Source: 66-474 sp035281745
GTDB taxonomy: Bacteria > Pseudomonadota > Gammaproteobacteria > Xanthomonadales > Rhodanobacteraceae
DNA length: 64,000 nt
Assembly: GCA_035281745.1 (NCBI GenBank)
Contig: DATEDI010000011.1
Location: 1-64,000 of the forward strand
Direction: 5' to 3'
In this document: positions 32,285 through 41,652 of the stretch, in pieces
How positions within the stretch are numbered: position 1 is the first letter of the stretch
How the letters are laid out: each line of letters opens with the position of its first letter
Notes under the pieces: generated by a model
Told to the model about the DNA's origin: nothing
The model's input: the letters and a program-made list of their open reading frames with translations, nothing else
Database searches by the model: none
Made by a program: the position numbers and the translations under genes

Positions 32285-32425
32285 TCAGTTCGGGCCTGCT
32301 TTCGGCGCGTCGGCGTTCTTGACCGCTTCGCGCTGTGCACGCTTCTTCGCGTCCTTTTCCGCCAGTTTCTTCTTCTTGGCGATTTCGCGTTGGCGTTTTT
32401 CGAAGGAGTAGTTGGGCTTGGCCAT
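32285..32425 (-). CDS. Small Lys/Arg-rich protein, 46 aa
   Basis: A 46-codon gene encodes MAKPNYSFEKRQREIAKKKK, then LAEKDAKKRAQREAVKNADA and PKAGPN. Very short basic proteins beginning MAKPNYSFEKRQRE are widespread and conserved in proteobacteria, but their function is unknown. The strongly charged, helix-prone sequence and the conserved start support a real gene despite its size. It lies between tandem family C tags and the FAD oxidoreductase gene. Confidence 0.72.
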   Translation of the reverse strand: MAKPNYSFEKRQREIAKKKKLAEKDAKKRAQREAVKNADAPKAGPN

Positions 32426-32508
32426 GAGCAATCCGTGTGGGCTGGAGCGTACAGTTTAGGGAAACATGGCCGACGGACAAACTGCTGCTCTGATTGAATG
32501 CCTGCGTA

Positions 32509-34170
32509 TCACTTGCCGCCAGGCAAGGCGGTTGTCGAAGAGGAGGCTCTCATCAGCGACATCGCAACTGCTTCTGCAACCTTGATTCCGTCGACCGCGG
32601 CGGAAAGAATCCCACCTGCGTAGCCGGCGCCTTCGCCTGCGGGATACAGGCCCTGGGTATTGAGGCTTTGCAAATGTTCGGTGTCGCGGCGAATGCGGAT
32701 GGGTGAAGACGTGCGGGTTTCGACGCCGGTGAGGATGGCGTCGGGCAGCGCGTAGCCGCGGACTTGGCGCGCGAAGATCGGAATGGCGGCGCGGATGGCG
32801 GCGATGGCATAGTCGGGCAAAGCGCTTGAGAGATCGGTCAGGCGCACGCCGGGCTGGTAGGAAGGCGTGACGTCGCCGAGCGCTTTCGTTGCGCGACCCG
32901 CGAGGAAGTCTTCGACGCGTTGCGCCGGCGCGGTGTAATCGCCGCCGCCGAGTTCGAAGGCGTGCGATTCCCAATGCCGCTGCAGCGCGACGCCGGCCAG
33001 CGGGCCTTCGCCATAAGCTGCGTAGTCGGCGGGCGTGATGTCGCACACCAGCGCCGCGTTGGCGTTGCGCTCGTTGCGGGAATACTGGCTCATGCCGTTG
33101 GTCACCACGCGGCCGGCTTCGCTGGTCGCGGCCACCACGGTGCCGCCGGGGCACATGCAGAAACTGTAGACCGAGCGGCCGCGGTCGCCGTGGTGGACGA
33201 GGTGGTAGTCGGCGGCGCCGAGGATGGGGTGGCCGGCTTGCGGGCCGAAGCGCGCGCGATCGATCAAGGATTGCGGGTGCTCGATCCGGAAGCCGATCGA
33301 GAACGGCTTGGGTTCCAGGTACACGCCGCGCGCGTGCAGCATCGCGAAGGTGTCGCGGGCGCTGTGGCCCAGCGCCAGGATCACATGGTCGCTGCGCAGG
33401 GTTTCGCCGCCGGCGAGTCGTACGCGGCGCAGATGGCGTGCGTCATGCGCGTCGGTTTCGACAACCAGGTCGTCCACGCGCTGGTCGAAACGGATTTCAC
33501 CGCCCAGCGCGGTGATGTGCGCGCGCAGTTTTTCCACCACGCCGACCAGCCGGAACGTGCCGATGTGCGGCTTGCTGACGTAGAGGATTTCTTCCGGCGC
33601 GCCGGCGTCCACGAATGCCTGCAGCACCTTGCGGTCGTAGTGCCGCGCGTCGTGGATGTTGCTGTGCAGCTTGCCGTCGGAAAACGTGCCCGCGCCGCCT
33701 TCGCCGAACTGCACGTTGGAATCCTCGTGCAACTGGCGTTGGCGCCACAGATCCCAGGTGTCCTGCGTGCGCTCGCGCACCGCCTTGCCGCGCTCCAGCA
33801 CGATCGGCGCGAGGCCCGCTTCGGCGAGGATGAGCGCCGCGAAGATGCCGCAGGGCCCGAAGCCGATGACGATCGGGCGGTGTTCCGGTCGCCGAACTGC
33901 AGGTGCGATGGGGTGATAGCGCATGTCGGGCGCGATCTGCAGATCACGGGTATCGGCATGCCGCGCCAGCAGCGCGGTTTGGTCCTCGACTTCAAGCTCC
34001 AGGGTGTAGATCAGCGTGATGGCGCCGCGCTTGCGCGCGTCGTAGCCGCGGCGGAACACCGTGAACCTGCGCAAGGCATCGCGCCCGATGCCAAGCCGCG
34101 CGCAGATGGCGGCGGGCAGGGCGTCAGCGGAATGATCCAGCGGCAGATTGAGGTTGGTGAGGCGCAGCAT
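32509..34170 (-). CDS. FAD-dependent oxidoreductase (HI0933/YtfP-like flavoprotein)
   Basis: This 553-residue cytoplasmic flavoprotein has an N-terminal domain (LRRFTVFRRGYDARKRGAIT), an FAD-binding Rossmann motif (PIVIGFGPCGIFAALILAEA), a second motif (VILALGHSARDTFAML) and a C-terminal GEGAGYAGGILSAAVDGIKV that contacts FAD. This layout is typical of long uncharacterised NAD(FAD)-dependent dehydrogenases annotated across bacteria. Substrate and partner are unknown. The ATG at 34170 (MLRLTNLNL) is preferred over an upstream TTG. Confidence 0.87.
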   Translation of the reverse strand: MLRLTNLNLPLDHSADALPAAICARLGIGRDALRRFTVFRRGYDARKRGAITLIYTLELEVEDQTALLARHADTRDLQIAPDMRYHPIAPAVRRPEHRPIVIGFGPCGIFAALILAEAGLAPIVLERGKAVRERTQDTWDLWRQRQLHEDSNVQFGEGGAGTFSDGKLHSNIHDARHYDRKVLQAFVDAGAPEEILYVSKPHIGTFRLVGVVEKLRAHITALGGEIRFDQRVDDLVVETDAHDARHLRRVRLAGGETLRSDHVILALGHSARDTFAMLHARGVYLEPKPFSIGFRIEHPQSLIDRARFGPQAGHPILGAADYHLVHHGDRGRSVYSFCMCPGGTVVAATSEAGRVVTNGMSQYSRNERNANAALVCDITPADYAAYGEGPLAGVALQRHWESHAFELGGGDYTAPAQRVEDFLAGRATKALGDVTPSYQPGVRLTDLSSALPDYAIAAIRAAIPIFARQVRGYALPDAILTGVETRTSSPIRIRRDTEHLQSLNTQGLYPAGEGAGYAGGILSAAVDGIKVAEAVAMSLMRASSSTTALPGGK

Positions 34171-34185
34171 GCGTGTACCTGGCAA

Positions 34186-34504
34186 GTGGGTATGTCAAAA
34201 AAAACGTCGTCATTGCGGGTTCGCTTGCGATGAAACTGCAGGCGCCCGGGATGACAAGGGAAAAGGTACCGCTGATATATGGCGCGGGTCGTTGCGTTCA
34301 ACAATAGCGATAGCGACATCGGCCGAAAAGGGAACGAAGGCAACAGACTGAAGTCCACGGCGGAGCGCGCAGCTGCATCAACTCCGTCACCGCTACCGTC
34401 TGCGCGTCACACGGCAATGGTTTGGGCCGCGCCGGACGTGGTGTCGCCGATGTGTCGCGCTTGTGCGAATGAGGTTGGCGCGCAACGGCCCTTCACCGCA
34501 ACGC
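34186..34504. other. Intergenic stretch with decayed repeats
   Basis: No gene is supported. It holds a decayed inverted-type repeat (CGTCATTGCGGGTTCGCTTG then GCCCGGGATGACAAGG, about 34208-34261) and a decayed family C tag (GAAAAGGGAACGAAGGCAAC, 34325-34344). Confidence 0.45.
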
Positions 34505-34858
34505 TCAGGTTTTTTCGGGGGCCGGCACGAAGAAAATCTCCCGTACTTCGACCGGCATGCGGCACGCTTTGACGGCCCTGCGCGCCCATGCCAGTGCCTC
34601 GTCCAGGGTCGCGGTTTCCACGATCGTGATGCCGCCCACCAGTTCCTTGGTTTCCAGGTATGGCCCGTCGGTAACGTGCACGTCGCCATCGGGTTGGGCG
34701 CGCAGTGTGTGGGTTGCGCCCAAGCCCCCGGCGAACCTCCGGACGCCGGCCGCGATCATCTCGCGATTGAGCGCGTGGATTTCCTCGACCATCGCTTCAT
34801 CCTGCGTGGACGGGTCGAAGTTGTCGGGGAGATATCCTGCAATCAGATAGTGCGGCAT
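34505..34858 (-). CDS. YciI-like DGPF-domain protein
   Basis: This 117-residue protein contains HYLIAGYLPDNFDPS, then VTDGPYLETKELVGGITIVE and ALAWARRAVKACRMPVEVRE, the ferredoxin-like fold of YCII/DGPF proteins. The DGP(Y/F) motif and a length of about 115 residues fit the group often found next to ECF sigma factors, but no sigma factor is adjacent here. Function is unknown. The ATG at 34858 was chosen by homology to the usual MPHYL start, with GGGAGAC upstream. Confidence 0.85.
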   Translation of the reverse strand: MPHYLIAGYLPDNFDPSTQDEAMVEEIHALNREMIAAGVRRFAGGLGATHTLRAQPDGDVHVTDGPYLETKELVGGITIVETATLDEALAWARRAVKACRMPVEVREIFFVPAPEKT

Positions 34859-34968
34859 GTTCGTCTCCCGGCTTGATTTCCGACGGCCATTTGTCGTGCC
34901 TTCACCGCTGCGACGAATGACCGCGTCGAAAATCGACAAGCTATCCAAAAAGAATTTCTTTCCCGAGA

Positions 34969-37245
34969 TCACTTCGCGCCATCGGCTACGCACCGCTGCG
35001 CTGAACCTTTCGGCGCGGCATCCGCAGGCCATGTCAATGCGGTCAGCGCCACTTTGTCCTCGCCTTGGAACGATCCTGCCGAGTGGCCCAGCTGCAATAG
35101 ATAAGCGCCGGCCGGGCGCTTCCATTGCTGGCCGCGGCTGTCGAAATTCACCAGCAGGCGCGGATCGGCGGTGACGGTCAGATGCGCGGACTGGCCGGGC
35201 TGCAGGTTAATCCGGCACCAGCCCGCGAGTCGTCGCACTTCGTCCGCGCCGGGCAGGGTCACGTATAGTTGCGGCACGTCCACGCCTTCGCGCGCGCCGC
35301 GGTTGGTTACGGTGAACGAGGCGGTGACGCGGCCGTGTTCGACGCGCGCTTCGAAAGCGCTGTATTCGAACTGCGTGTAGGTGAGACCGTAGCCGAACGG
35401 GAACAACGGTTCGAGGTTTCTGTGCTGGTACCAGCGGTAGCCGACGTCGGCGCCTTCGATGTCGTAGTCGACATCCTGCGCCGGTTTGCCTTGCGCTGGC
35501 AGGCCGATGGACGCGAGGCCTGCGCCGGGGATTTCGGGACGCGGCAATTGCGATTCGTCGCGCGGCCAGCTTACCGGCAGGCGGCCGCTTGGCGCGACAT
35601 CGCCGTACAGCAGCCGCGCGATCGCCTCACCCCCAGCCGCGCCCGGATACCACGCTTCCAGTATCGCGCCGACCCGGGTGAGCCACGGCAACCCGACCGG
35701 TCCATTGGTTTCCAGCACGACGACGGTGTGCGGGTTCGCCTTGGCCACGGCTTCGACCAGGGCATCCTGGTTGCCGGGCAGGGCGAGGCTCGGCAGGTCG
35801 AAGCTTTCCGCCGCCCATTGCTCGACGAACACCACCGCCACGTCCGCGCGTGCCGCGAGTTGCGCGGCTTCGGCGATGTCCTTGCCGTTGGCGAAGTTCA
35901 CCTTGCCGTGCGCGCGCCGTTCGATGGTAGCCAATGGCGCGGAAGGTTGATAAATGCGCGGACCCGGCCAGTCCGTGGGTTTTGCGTCCGGCACTGCGTT
36001 GCCCTGCGGTGACTGCACTGCCGAAGAACCGCCGCCTGTCAGCACGCCCTTGTCGGCATGGCCACCAATCACCGCGATGGACTGCGCGGCCGACAGCGGC
36101 AGCAGCGAATTTTCGTTACGCAGCAACACCGCGCCGGCTTCCTCGACGCGCCGGGCGACTTTGCGGTCGGCGGCGAAATCGATGGGCGCCATCTTGGCCG
36201 GATAGTCGATCACGCCGGCCGCGAACAGGCTCCGCAGAATGCGTCGCGCCATGTCGTCGATGCGCGATTGCGGCACCTCGCCGGAAGCCACCGCGGCGCG
36301 CAGCGGTTTGTCGAAATACACCTGTTTGTCGAAGGTTTCTCCGGCTGATTCCTGGTCCAGCCCCGCCAGCGCGGATTTCGCGGCGCCGTGCACTGCGCCC
36401 CAATCCGACATCACGAAGCCTTGGTAGTGCCAGTCGTGCTTCAGCACCTGGTCGAGCAGCCAGTGGTTTTCGCAGGCATACACGCCGTTGATGCGGTTGT
36501 AGGCACACATCACTGCACCTGGGTGCCCGGTTTCGATCGCGATCTCGAAGGCGAGCAGATCGGATTCGCGTGCCGCAGCTGGGGCTATGTTGGCGCTGAG
36601 CGTGTTGCGCGCGGTCTCCAGATCGTTGAGCGCATAGTGCTTGATGGTGGAGACGATGTGTTGGCTCTGGATGCCGGCAATGGCGTTGCCGACGATCACA
36701 CCGGCCAGCAGCGGATCTTCCCCAGCGTATTCGAAATTGCGGCCGTTGCGCGGATCGCGCACCAGGTCCGCACCGCCGGCCAGCATCACGTTGAAACCGC
36801 GGCGATGCGCTTCGCCGCCGATCATCGCGCCGCCTGCGTAGGCGAGCGCAGGATCGAAACTTGCCGCAGTCGCCAAACCTGATGGCAGGGCAGTGGCGCC
36901 GACGTCGTGCGGCTTGGCGACGCCCAGGCCCGCATCGCTTTCCTGGATCGCGGGCAGGCCGAGCCGCGTAATGGCTGGCTGGTAGCCGGCCGAACCGAGC
37001 GCGCCCGGAGGTCTTGGATGGGCGTCGCCGTATTGGGTGACGAGCAGTCCGAATTTCTCGTCTTCGGTCATCGCCTCCAGCACCAACGCGGCACGCTGGT
37101 CGGGCGAAAGGGTGGCGTTTATCCAGGGGCGTGTTGTGTAGTGCTGTGGTGGCGGTGCCGCGAAAGTTGCAGCGGACATGATGCAGGCAAGAGGGGCGAG
37201 CGAAGCGATGGTGGTCTTGATGAAAGAAGCCGGCTTCATTTGCAT
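34969..37245 (-). CDS. Secreted beta-glucosidase, glycoside hydrolase family 3
   Basis: This 758-residue protein has a signal peptide (residues 1-26, ending TFA-AP), a GH3 N-terminal barrel (RLGLPAIQESDAGLGVAKP, HYALNDLETARN, GFVMSDWGAVHGAAKSALAG with the catalytic Asp of SDW), a GH3 C-terminal alpha/beta domain (VEEAGAVLLRNENSLLPLSA, VVFVEQWAAESFDLPSLALP, WYPGAAGGEAIARLLYGDVA) and a fibronectin III-like end. It should hydrolyse beta-glucosides or related oligosaccharides in the periplasm. The ATG at 37245 is taken because the signal peptide starts there; an upstream extension translates a repeat (IPTQAGIHV) and is not coding. Confidence 0.92.
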   Translation of the reverse strand: MQMKPASFIKTTIASLAPLACIMSAATFAAPPPQHYTTRPWINATLSPDQRAALVLEAMTEDEKFGLLVTQYGDAHPRPPGALGSAGYQPAITRLGLPAIQESDAGLGVAKPHDVGATALPSGLATAASFDPALAYAGGAMIGGEAHRRGFNVMLAGGADLVRDPRNGRNFEYAGEDPLLAGVIVGNAIAGIQSQHIVSTIKHYALNDLETARNTLSANIAPAAARESDLLAFEIAIETGHPGAVMCAYNRINGVYACENHWLLDQVLKHDWHYQGFVMSDWGAVHGAAKSALAGLDQESAGETFDKQVYFDKPLRAAVASGEVPQSRIDDMARRILRSLFAAGVIDYPAKMAPIDFAADRKVARRVEEAGAVLLRNENSLLPLSAAQSIAVIGGHADKGVLTGGGSSAVQSPQGNAVPDAKPTDWPGPRIYQPSAPLATIERRAHGKVNFANGKDIAEAAQLAARADVAVVFVEQWAAESFDLPSLALPGNQDALVEAVAKANPHTVVVLETNGPVGLPWLTRVGAILEAWYPGAAGGEAIARLLYGDVAPSGRLPVSWPRDESQLPRPEIPGAGLASIGLPAQGKPAQDVDYDIEGADVGYRWYQHRNLEPLFPFGYGLTYTQFEYSAFEARVEHGRVTASFTVTNRGAREGVDVPQLYVTLPGADEVRRLAGWCRINLQPGQSAHLTVTADPRLLVNFDSRGQQWKRPAGAYLLQLGHSAGSFQGEDKVALTALTWPADAAPKGSAQRCVADGAK

Positions 37246-37339
37246 TCGATCGCTTCGTGGCGGGATCACGCGCACATTATCGACCCGTTCGAGATGCGGC
37301 GATGGTTCGCCCTGGAGGCGCGCGCCGAAAGCAACATGG

Positions 37340-37359
37340 ATCCCGGCCTGCGTCGGGAT
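37340..37359. repeat. Short palindromic intergenic repeat
   Basis: ATCCCGGCCTGCGTCGGGAT has 6-bp arms and is of the common ATCCCG-CGGGAT type dispersed in many proteobacterial genomes. It lies upstream of the beta-glucosidase gene and causes the false IPTQAGIH extension. Confidence 0.6.
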
Positions 37360-37389
37360 GACGATCAAAGGCAGGCCAAGACGCGCCCA

Positions 37390-37570
37390 GGTTGGGCTTC
37401 GCTGCTCAGCGCCAACCTACCAAGGCCAAAGGTAGGTTGGTGCTGACGCCGGGCTTCATCCGGCGGAAGCCCAACGGACGCGGAACTCATCGAGCGAGCG
37501 ACCGTGCATGTCTTCATCGTTGGGCTTCGCTGCGCTCAGCGCCAACCTACCAAGGCGAAATGCAGGTTGG
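37390..37570. repeat. Two copies of a GTTGGGCTTCGCTG repeat with hairpins
   Basis: Copies at 37391-37440 and 37519-37570 both read GTTGGGCTTCGCTG, CTCAGCGCCAACCTACCAAG and then an inverted GGTTGG. The first copy forms a perfect 10-bp stem, CCAACCTACC with GGTAGGTTGG. Between them GGGCTTC and GAAGCCC form another hairpin (37449-37470). No T-tract follows. Fragments recur near 38591 and 38697. Confidence 0.7.
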
Positions 37571-37598
37571 ATCCGTTGGCCAGCGAAGTCATGGTTGT

Positions 37599-38540
37599 CT
37601 AAGGCACAGGTTTCGGTAGCGCTTTCTTGCCGCCAAGCTCGGCGATTGTCTGTGCAATGTTCCGCGGCGCAAAGTGGCCGAAGTAGTTCCATGCGCCGTA
37701 GGTGGCTTGCAGCTGGTTCAACACATCCTGCCGCAGTTCCGCGCCGGATTCGTCCTTGCTCTCGGCCTTCGTGATCGCCTGTCGCAACGCCACGAGGTAG
37801 TCGCGGAATGCGCGCACATCCGCGGCCTTCCCGATGGCGCCGTGGCCGGGCACGAACGACGCGGTCGGGTAATCCTTGAGGAATACATCGTTGGTGTGGA
37901 TCTGCGCGCGGGTGTCCGCATCGATCAGATTCGGCAGGCTGTCATCCCAGAACAGGTCGCCGGTGAATACCACGTCCGCATCGGGCACCACCACGATCGA
38001 ATCGCCACCGGTATGCCCGGGCAACACGCGCACCTCGATTTTGCGGTGGCCGAGGAACACCTCGATGCCGTCACGATAGACGGCGCTCGGCAGCACGTAC
38101 GATTGCACCATCTTGCGTTGCGCGGGCGTGATCTTGTCGCCGAAGAACTTCAGGTTTTCGGTCCGTTCCCATGCACGCACGTTGCGCTGCGCCATGACCA
38201 CCGCGCCTGCAGCCTGGTAGACGCCGTTTCCCGCGACGTGATCGAGGTGGTAATGGGTGTTGACGACGTAACGCACGGGCAACGGCGTCTTCTCGTGGAT
38301 AACCTTCAGCAGCGCCTTCGCGGCATCCGGATCCTCGAAGCTGTCGACGACCAGCACGCCGTCGTCGCCGACGATGAAGCCGGAGTTGCTGCCGGCGCCG
38401 CTCCCGGGCACCGCGATCGCGGCCCAGATGCCCTTGCCGGTTTCGTGCAGGGTAAAGAACGGCTTCGTGTCCGCCGCGTTGGCGGCGCCGCAGGTCAACG
38501 CCAAGGGGAGCAGCGGCAACAGGTTTCGCAAGCGCAGCAT
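37599..38540 (-). CDS. Secreted metallo-beta-lactamase-fold hydrolase
   Basis: This 313-residue protein has a signal peptide (LPLALTCGAANAA) and a full zinc-ligand set: NTHYHLDHVAGN (HxHxDH near residue 96), VLPGHTGGDS (His near 173) and VFTGDLFWDD (Asp). SFVPGHGAIG supplies the last His. It is distinct from the duplicated MBL proteins at the window's left. Similar periplasmic proteins are annotated as MBL-fold or quinoprotein-associated hydrolases; antibiotic hydrolysis cannot be inferred. Confidence 0.88.
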   Translation of the reverse strand: MLRLRNLLPLLPLALTCGAANAADTKPFFTLHETGKGIWAAIAVPGSGAGSNSGFIVGDDGVLVVDSFEDPDAAKALLKVIHEKTPLPVRYVVNTHYHLDHVAGNGVYQAAGAVVMAQRNVRAWERTENLKFFGDKITPAQRKMVQSYVLPSAVYRDGIEVFLGHRKIEVRVLPGHTGGDSIVVVPDADVVFTGDLFWDDSLPNLIDADTRAQIHTNDVFLKDYPTASFVPGHGAIGKAADVRAFRDYLVALRQAITKAESKDESGAELRQDVLNQLQATYGAWNYFGHFAPRNIAQTIAELGGKKALPKPVP

Positions 38541-38994
38541 GGCGGCACCTCAACGCGATCGAACCGAAGACACTATGGCGCGTAGTTCCCGGGTTGGGCT
38601 GAATCCGGACTCGTCCGGGAGAAGCCGAACAGTCAACGAGCCGGCTCCGCAAGTCGCGACCCTCGTTGCGCTTCCCATGGATCAGGTCCGGGGTCAGCGC
38701 CAACCTACAAGAGCACGCCAGCCGCGTCGTGGAAATACGGCATTACCGCAAATCCTCCTGGCCTTGCGCACCTCACGCCGCATCATGCCGCTTTCACCAC
38801 GAGACGGCCAGTGTGGTTTTTGCCGAAACCCAGGATCCCGGCTCGCGTCGGGCAAAGGCGCTCGGCATTACAGCAGGACGCGCGCACACGGTGTCATCCC
38901 GGCACGGGCGTTGATCGCACCAAGCAAACGACCCGGTGCACTCGCAGGAGCGACCGTCGTCACGGCGTCGCACGCCGCGACGACGACGCGGTCC
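38541..38994. other. Intergenic stretch without a supported gene
   Basis: About 450 bp separate the MBL hydrolase (its 5' side) from the Cu-Zn SOD 3' end. Fragments of the GGTTGGGCT and GCGCCAACCTAC repeats occur near 38591 and 38697, and a decayed ATCCCGGCTCGCGTCGGG palindrome at about 38837. Open frames here show no domain or start signal. Confidence 0.45.
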
Positions 38995-39606
38995 TCAGTC
39001 GCGGGTGATCACGCCACAGGCAATGCGTGCGCCGGCATTGCCGGAAGGCTGGCTGCTGTAATCGTCGGGTTGTGCGTGCACGATGATCGCGCCGCCGAGG
39101 ATGTCGGTGCTGCCGCCGGTGCCGAGCTGGACGTCTTTCGCCAGCACGTCGACCGTGGCGACACCTTCGGCGTTCGCCTGCTGGTTGGGGAGATCGCCGG
39201 CGTGGCGCTGGCCCTCGGCGGGATGGCCGTGGGGCTGTTGCGTCGGATTGAAATGACCCCCGGCACTGCTGGCATCCGGCGTGCTGCAGTCGCCGTGTTC
39301 GTGGACGTGGAAACCGTGGGTGCTGTCGGGTTTGAGTCCGGTGATGCGACCGGTAATGCGCACACCCTCGCCGGTGCTGGCGAACGAAAGCGTGCCGGAA
39401 ACATCGCTGTTGCTGGCCGACGCGAGTACGGCGTGGGCGCGGGCCGAAGAACCCGCCGGTGCGGGGGATGCCATGGGAGATGACGCAGGAGATGCCGCAG
39501 TCGTGGGAGATGCGGCCGGCGACGCCGGTGCCCCCTGGTTGTCGTTGGTGCATCCCGCCAGCAAGGCGACGGATGCGAATGCAAGCAACGCACTGATACG
39601 TGTCAT
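38995..39606 (-). CDS. sodC: Superoxide dismutase [Cu-Zn], lipoprotein form
   Basis: This 203-residue protein has a lipobox LLAGC (Cys 18), a Pro/Ala/Ser-rich linker to about residue 55, and the Cu-Zn SOD fold: GFHVHEHGDCS (Cu ligands), AGGHFNPTQQPHGHP (bridging His and Zn ligands), HAGDLPN (Zn-ligand Asp) and IIVHAQPDDY (last Cu His). IACGVI supplies the disulfide partner. It dismutates superoxide in the periplasm, anchored to a membrane. The following SLC13 permease gene is on the same strand but well separated. Confidence 0.94.
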   Translation of the reverse strand: MTRISALLAFASVALLAGCTNDNQGAPASPAASPTTAASPASSPMASPAPAGSSARAHAVLASASNSDVSGTLSFASTGEGVRITGRITGLKPDSTHGFHVHEHGDCSTPDASSAGGHFNPTQQPHGHPAEGQRHAGDLPNQQANAEGVATVDVLAKDVQLGTGGSTDILGGAIIVHAQPDDYSSQPSGNAGARIACGVITRD

Positions 39607-39702
39607 GGGATCATCCTTTTGTGCCAGGACTGTCGGAGGTTAGCGGACCAGCCCTGATGCGGAGTCAATATTCCGTGAGGAGTTCGACGAGCGTGGCATG
39701 TT

Positions 39703-41502
39703 TCATCCGCCCGGCCACAGCAGCGGCGCCAGCCACGCCACGGCGATGCCCAGCAACAGCGTCAGCGGCGTACCCACGCGCACGAAGTCGACGAAGCGGT
39801 AGTGGCCGGGCTCGTACACCAGCAGATTGCCGTGGTGGCCGATCGGAGTCAGGAACGCGACCACCGCGCCCATCGCCACGCTGAACACCATCGCGAAAGC
39901 CGACATGTCGAGCAGGCTGGCCATGCCCAGTGCGACCGGGCCGAGCAGGATGGTGGTGGCGGTATCGGACAGGATCTGGGTGAAGAGGGCGGCGGTCAGG
40001 AACAGCGCCAGCAGTACCCAAGTCGGCGACCAACCTGACACGAAGGCCGACAGCCAGTCCGCGAACAAGGCCGCGGTGCCGGTGTGTTCCATCGCGAGTC
40101 CGAGCGGAATGGCGCCGGCTATGAATACGAAGATGCGCAACTCGACCGATTCGTAGGCCTGCTTCAAGGTCAGGCAGCGGGTGACCACCATCGCCGTGGC
40201 ACCGGCGAGGAACGAGACGGCGACCGGCAGCAGGCCGGAAGCGGCGCTGGCCACGCTGAGCGCCATGATCAATGCCGCCAGCCAGCCGCGCCCGCGCACC
40301 TGGGCGCGGCCCGAGAACGGCACCAGCAACAGGAACGACGGATTGCGGGCGAGCTGGTCCAGCGCGCTCTTGTCGCCCCACAACACCATCAGGTCGCCGG
40401 CCTCGAGCTTGATCTTGGACAGCTCCTGGCGGATGAAGCCACGCTTGCGCCACAGCCCGACCACCACCACGCCGTAGCGACGCAGGAAGTCGACGTTGCC
40501 GATGGTGCGCCCGACCAGCCCGGAGTCGGGGGCGACGACGGCCTGCACCAGACGTTCGTCCTCTTCCCGCGTGGCGCGGCGATCGTCTCCGATTTCGTCG
40601 CCGTATTGCACCACTGCGCTCAGCGCGAGGCCCTGTTGTTCTTTCAACGCCGCCAGTTCATCCGGGCTGGCGCGCACCAGCAGCAGGTCGCCCGCGGCCA
40701 ATTGCTTGCGTCGCCAGGGTTTCCGGCGTGAGCTGCCGTGCCGCAACCAATCCACCACCCGGAAGCGTTCGGCGTGCTCCTTGCCGAAGTCGCGCATGGA
40801 CTTGCCGACGTGTGGCGAATCCTCCAGCACCACCAGTTCGGTGTAATAGCGTTCCAGGCGAAAGCGGTCTTCGCCGCCGCTGCTGCCCTCGTGGCTGGGC
40901 AGCAGCCAGCGTCCGAACAGCAAGATGTACGCGGTGCCGATCAGGGTCAGCACGACGCCCATCGGCGCGATCGAGAAGATGCCGACGTCGTGCGCGCCGC
41001 CGCGTTCGAGCAGATCGCGCGCGACCAGGAAAGCCGGTGCGGCGATCACCGTCACGGTGGTGCCCAGCGATGCGGCGAAGGCCATCGGCATCATCAGCCG
41101 GGAGGCCGGCAGGTTGTGCGAGCGATTGAGCTCCAGGATCACCGGCAGCATCATCGCCGTGACCATCAGATGGTGGCTGAAGGCAGCCATCAAGGCCACG
41201 CAGGGCATGATCACCAGCACCGCGCGCCAGATGCTGTTTCCAGCCATGCGTCCGATCCATGCGCCCAGCAGGCCGGTCACCCCGGTCTGCGCGAGTCCCG
41301 CCGACAGCACGAACATCGAAGCCACGAGGATTGCGGGGTCGCTGGAGAAGCCCGACAGCGCTTCGACGGGTTTGAGCAGGCCGGTGCCGGCCAGCGCCAC
41401 CACGATGAGCACGCCGGTGAGATCGATGCGCACCCATTCGGTGACCAGCAGGATCAGCGCTGCCGCAAGGATCACCAGAAACACGATCTGTTGGAATTCC
41501 AT
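39703..41502 (-). CDS. SLC13-family permease with two TrkA-C domains
   Basis: This 599-residue membrane protein has N-terminal transmembrane helices (MEFQQIVFLVILAAALILLV onward), two cytoplasmic RCK/TrkA-C domains (about residues 205-375: VVLEDSPHVGKSMRDF, LAAGDLLLVRASPDELAAL, IKLEAGDLMVLWGDKSAL) and further helices. The C-terminal half carries ILSDTATTILLGPVALGMA and LTPIGHHGNLLVYEPGHY, conserved in SLC13/ArsB-type DASS transporters. Likely substrates are dicarboxylates or sulfate; TrkA-C domains suggest ligand control. The start at 41502 (MEFQQ) was chosen because the first helix begins there. Confidence 0.88.
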   Translation of the reverse strand: MEFQQIVFLVILAAALILLVTEWVRIDLTGVLIVVALAGTGLLKPVEALSGFSSDPAILVASMFVLSAGLAQTGVTGLLGAWIGRMAGNSIWRAVLVIMPCVALMAAFSHHLMVTAMMLPVILELNRSHNLPASRLMMPMAFAASLGTTVTVIAAPAFLVARDLLERGGAHDVGIFSIAPMGVVLTLIGTAYILLFGRWLLPSHEGSSGGEDRFRLERYYTELVVLEDSPHVGKSMRDFGKEHAERFRVVDWLRHGSSRRKPWRRKQLAAGDLLLVRASPDELAALKEQQGLALSAVVQYGDEIGDDRRATREEDERLVQAVVAPDSGLVGRTIGNVDFLRRYGVVVVGLWRKRGFIRQELSKIKLEAGDLMVLWGDKSALDQLARNPSFLLLVPFSGRAQVRGRGWLAALIMALSVASAASGLLPVAVSFLAGATAMVVTRCLTLKQAYESVELRIFVFIAGAIPLGLAMEHTGTAALFADWLSAFVSGWSPTWVLLALFLTAALFTQILSDTATTILLGPVALGMASLLDMSAFAMVFSVAMGAVVAFLTPIGHHGNLLVYEPGHYRFVDFVRVGTPLTLLLGIAVAWLAPLLWPGG

Positions 41503-41652
41503 GTCGGGACATTCATCGCGGCCGTCGGCCCGATGGTAGCGGTGACCAACCTGATGCGGCCGTCGAGGTGTGGCCGCGTACTTTCGCGGGTTTCGTCGGG
41601 CAACAGCTATAGTCGTCGCCTTTGAAGAAGCACGTTGCCGAGCATTGCCGAC

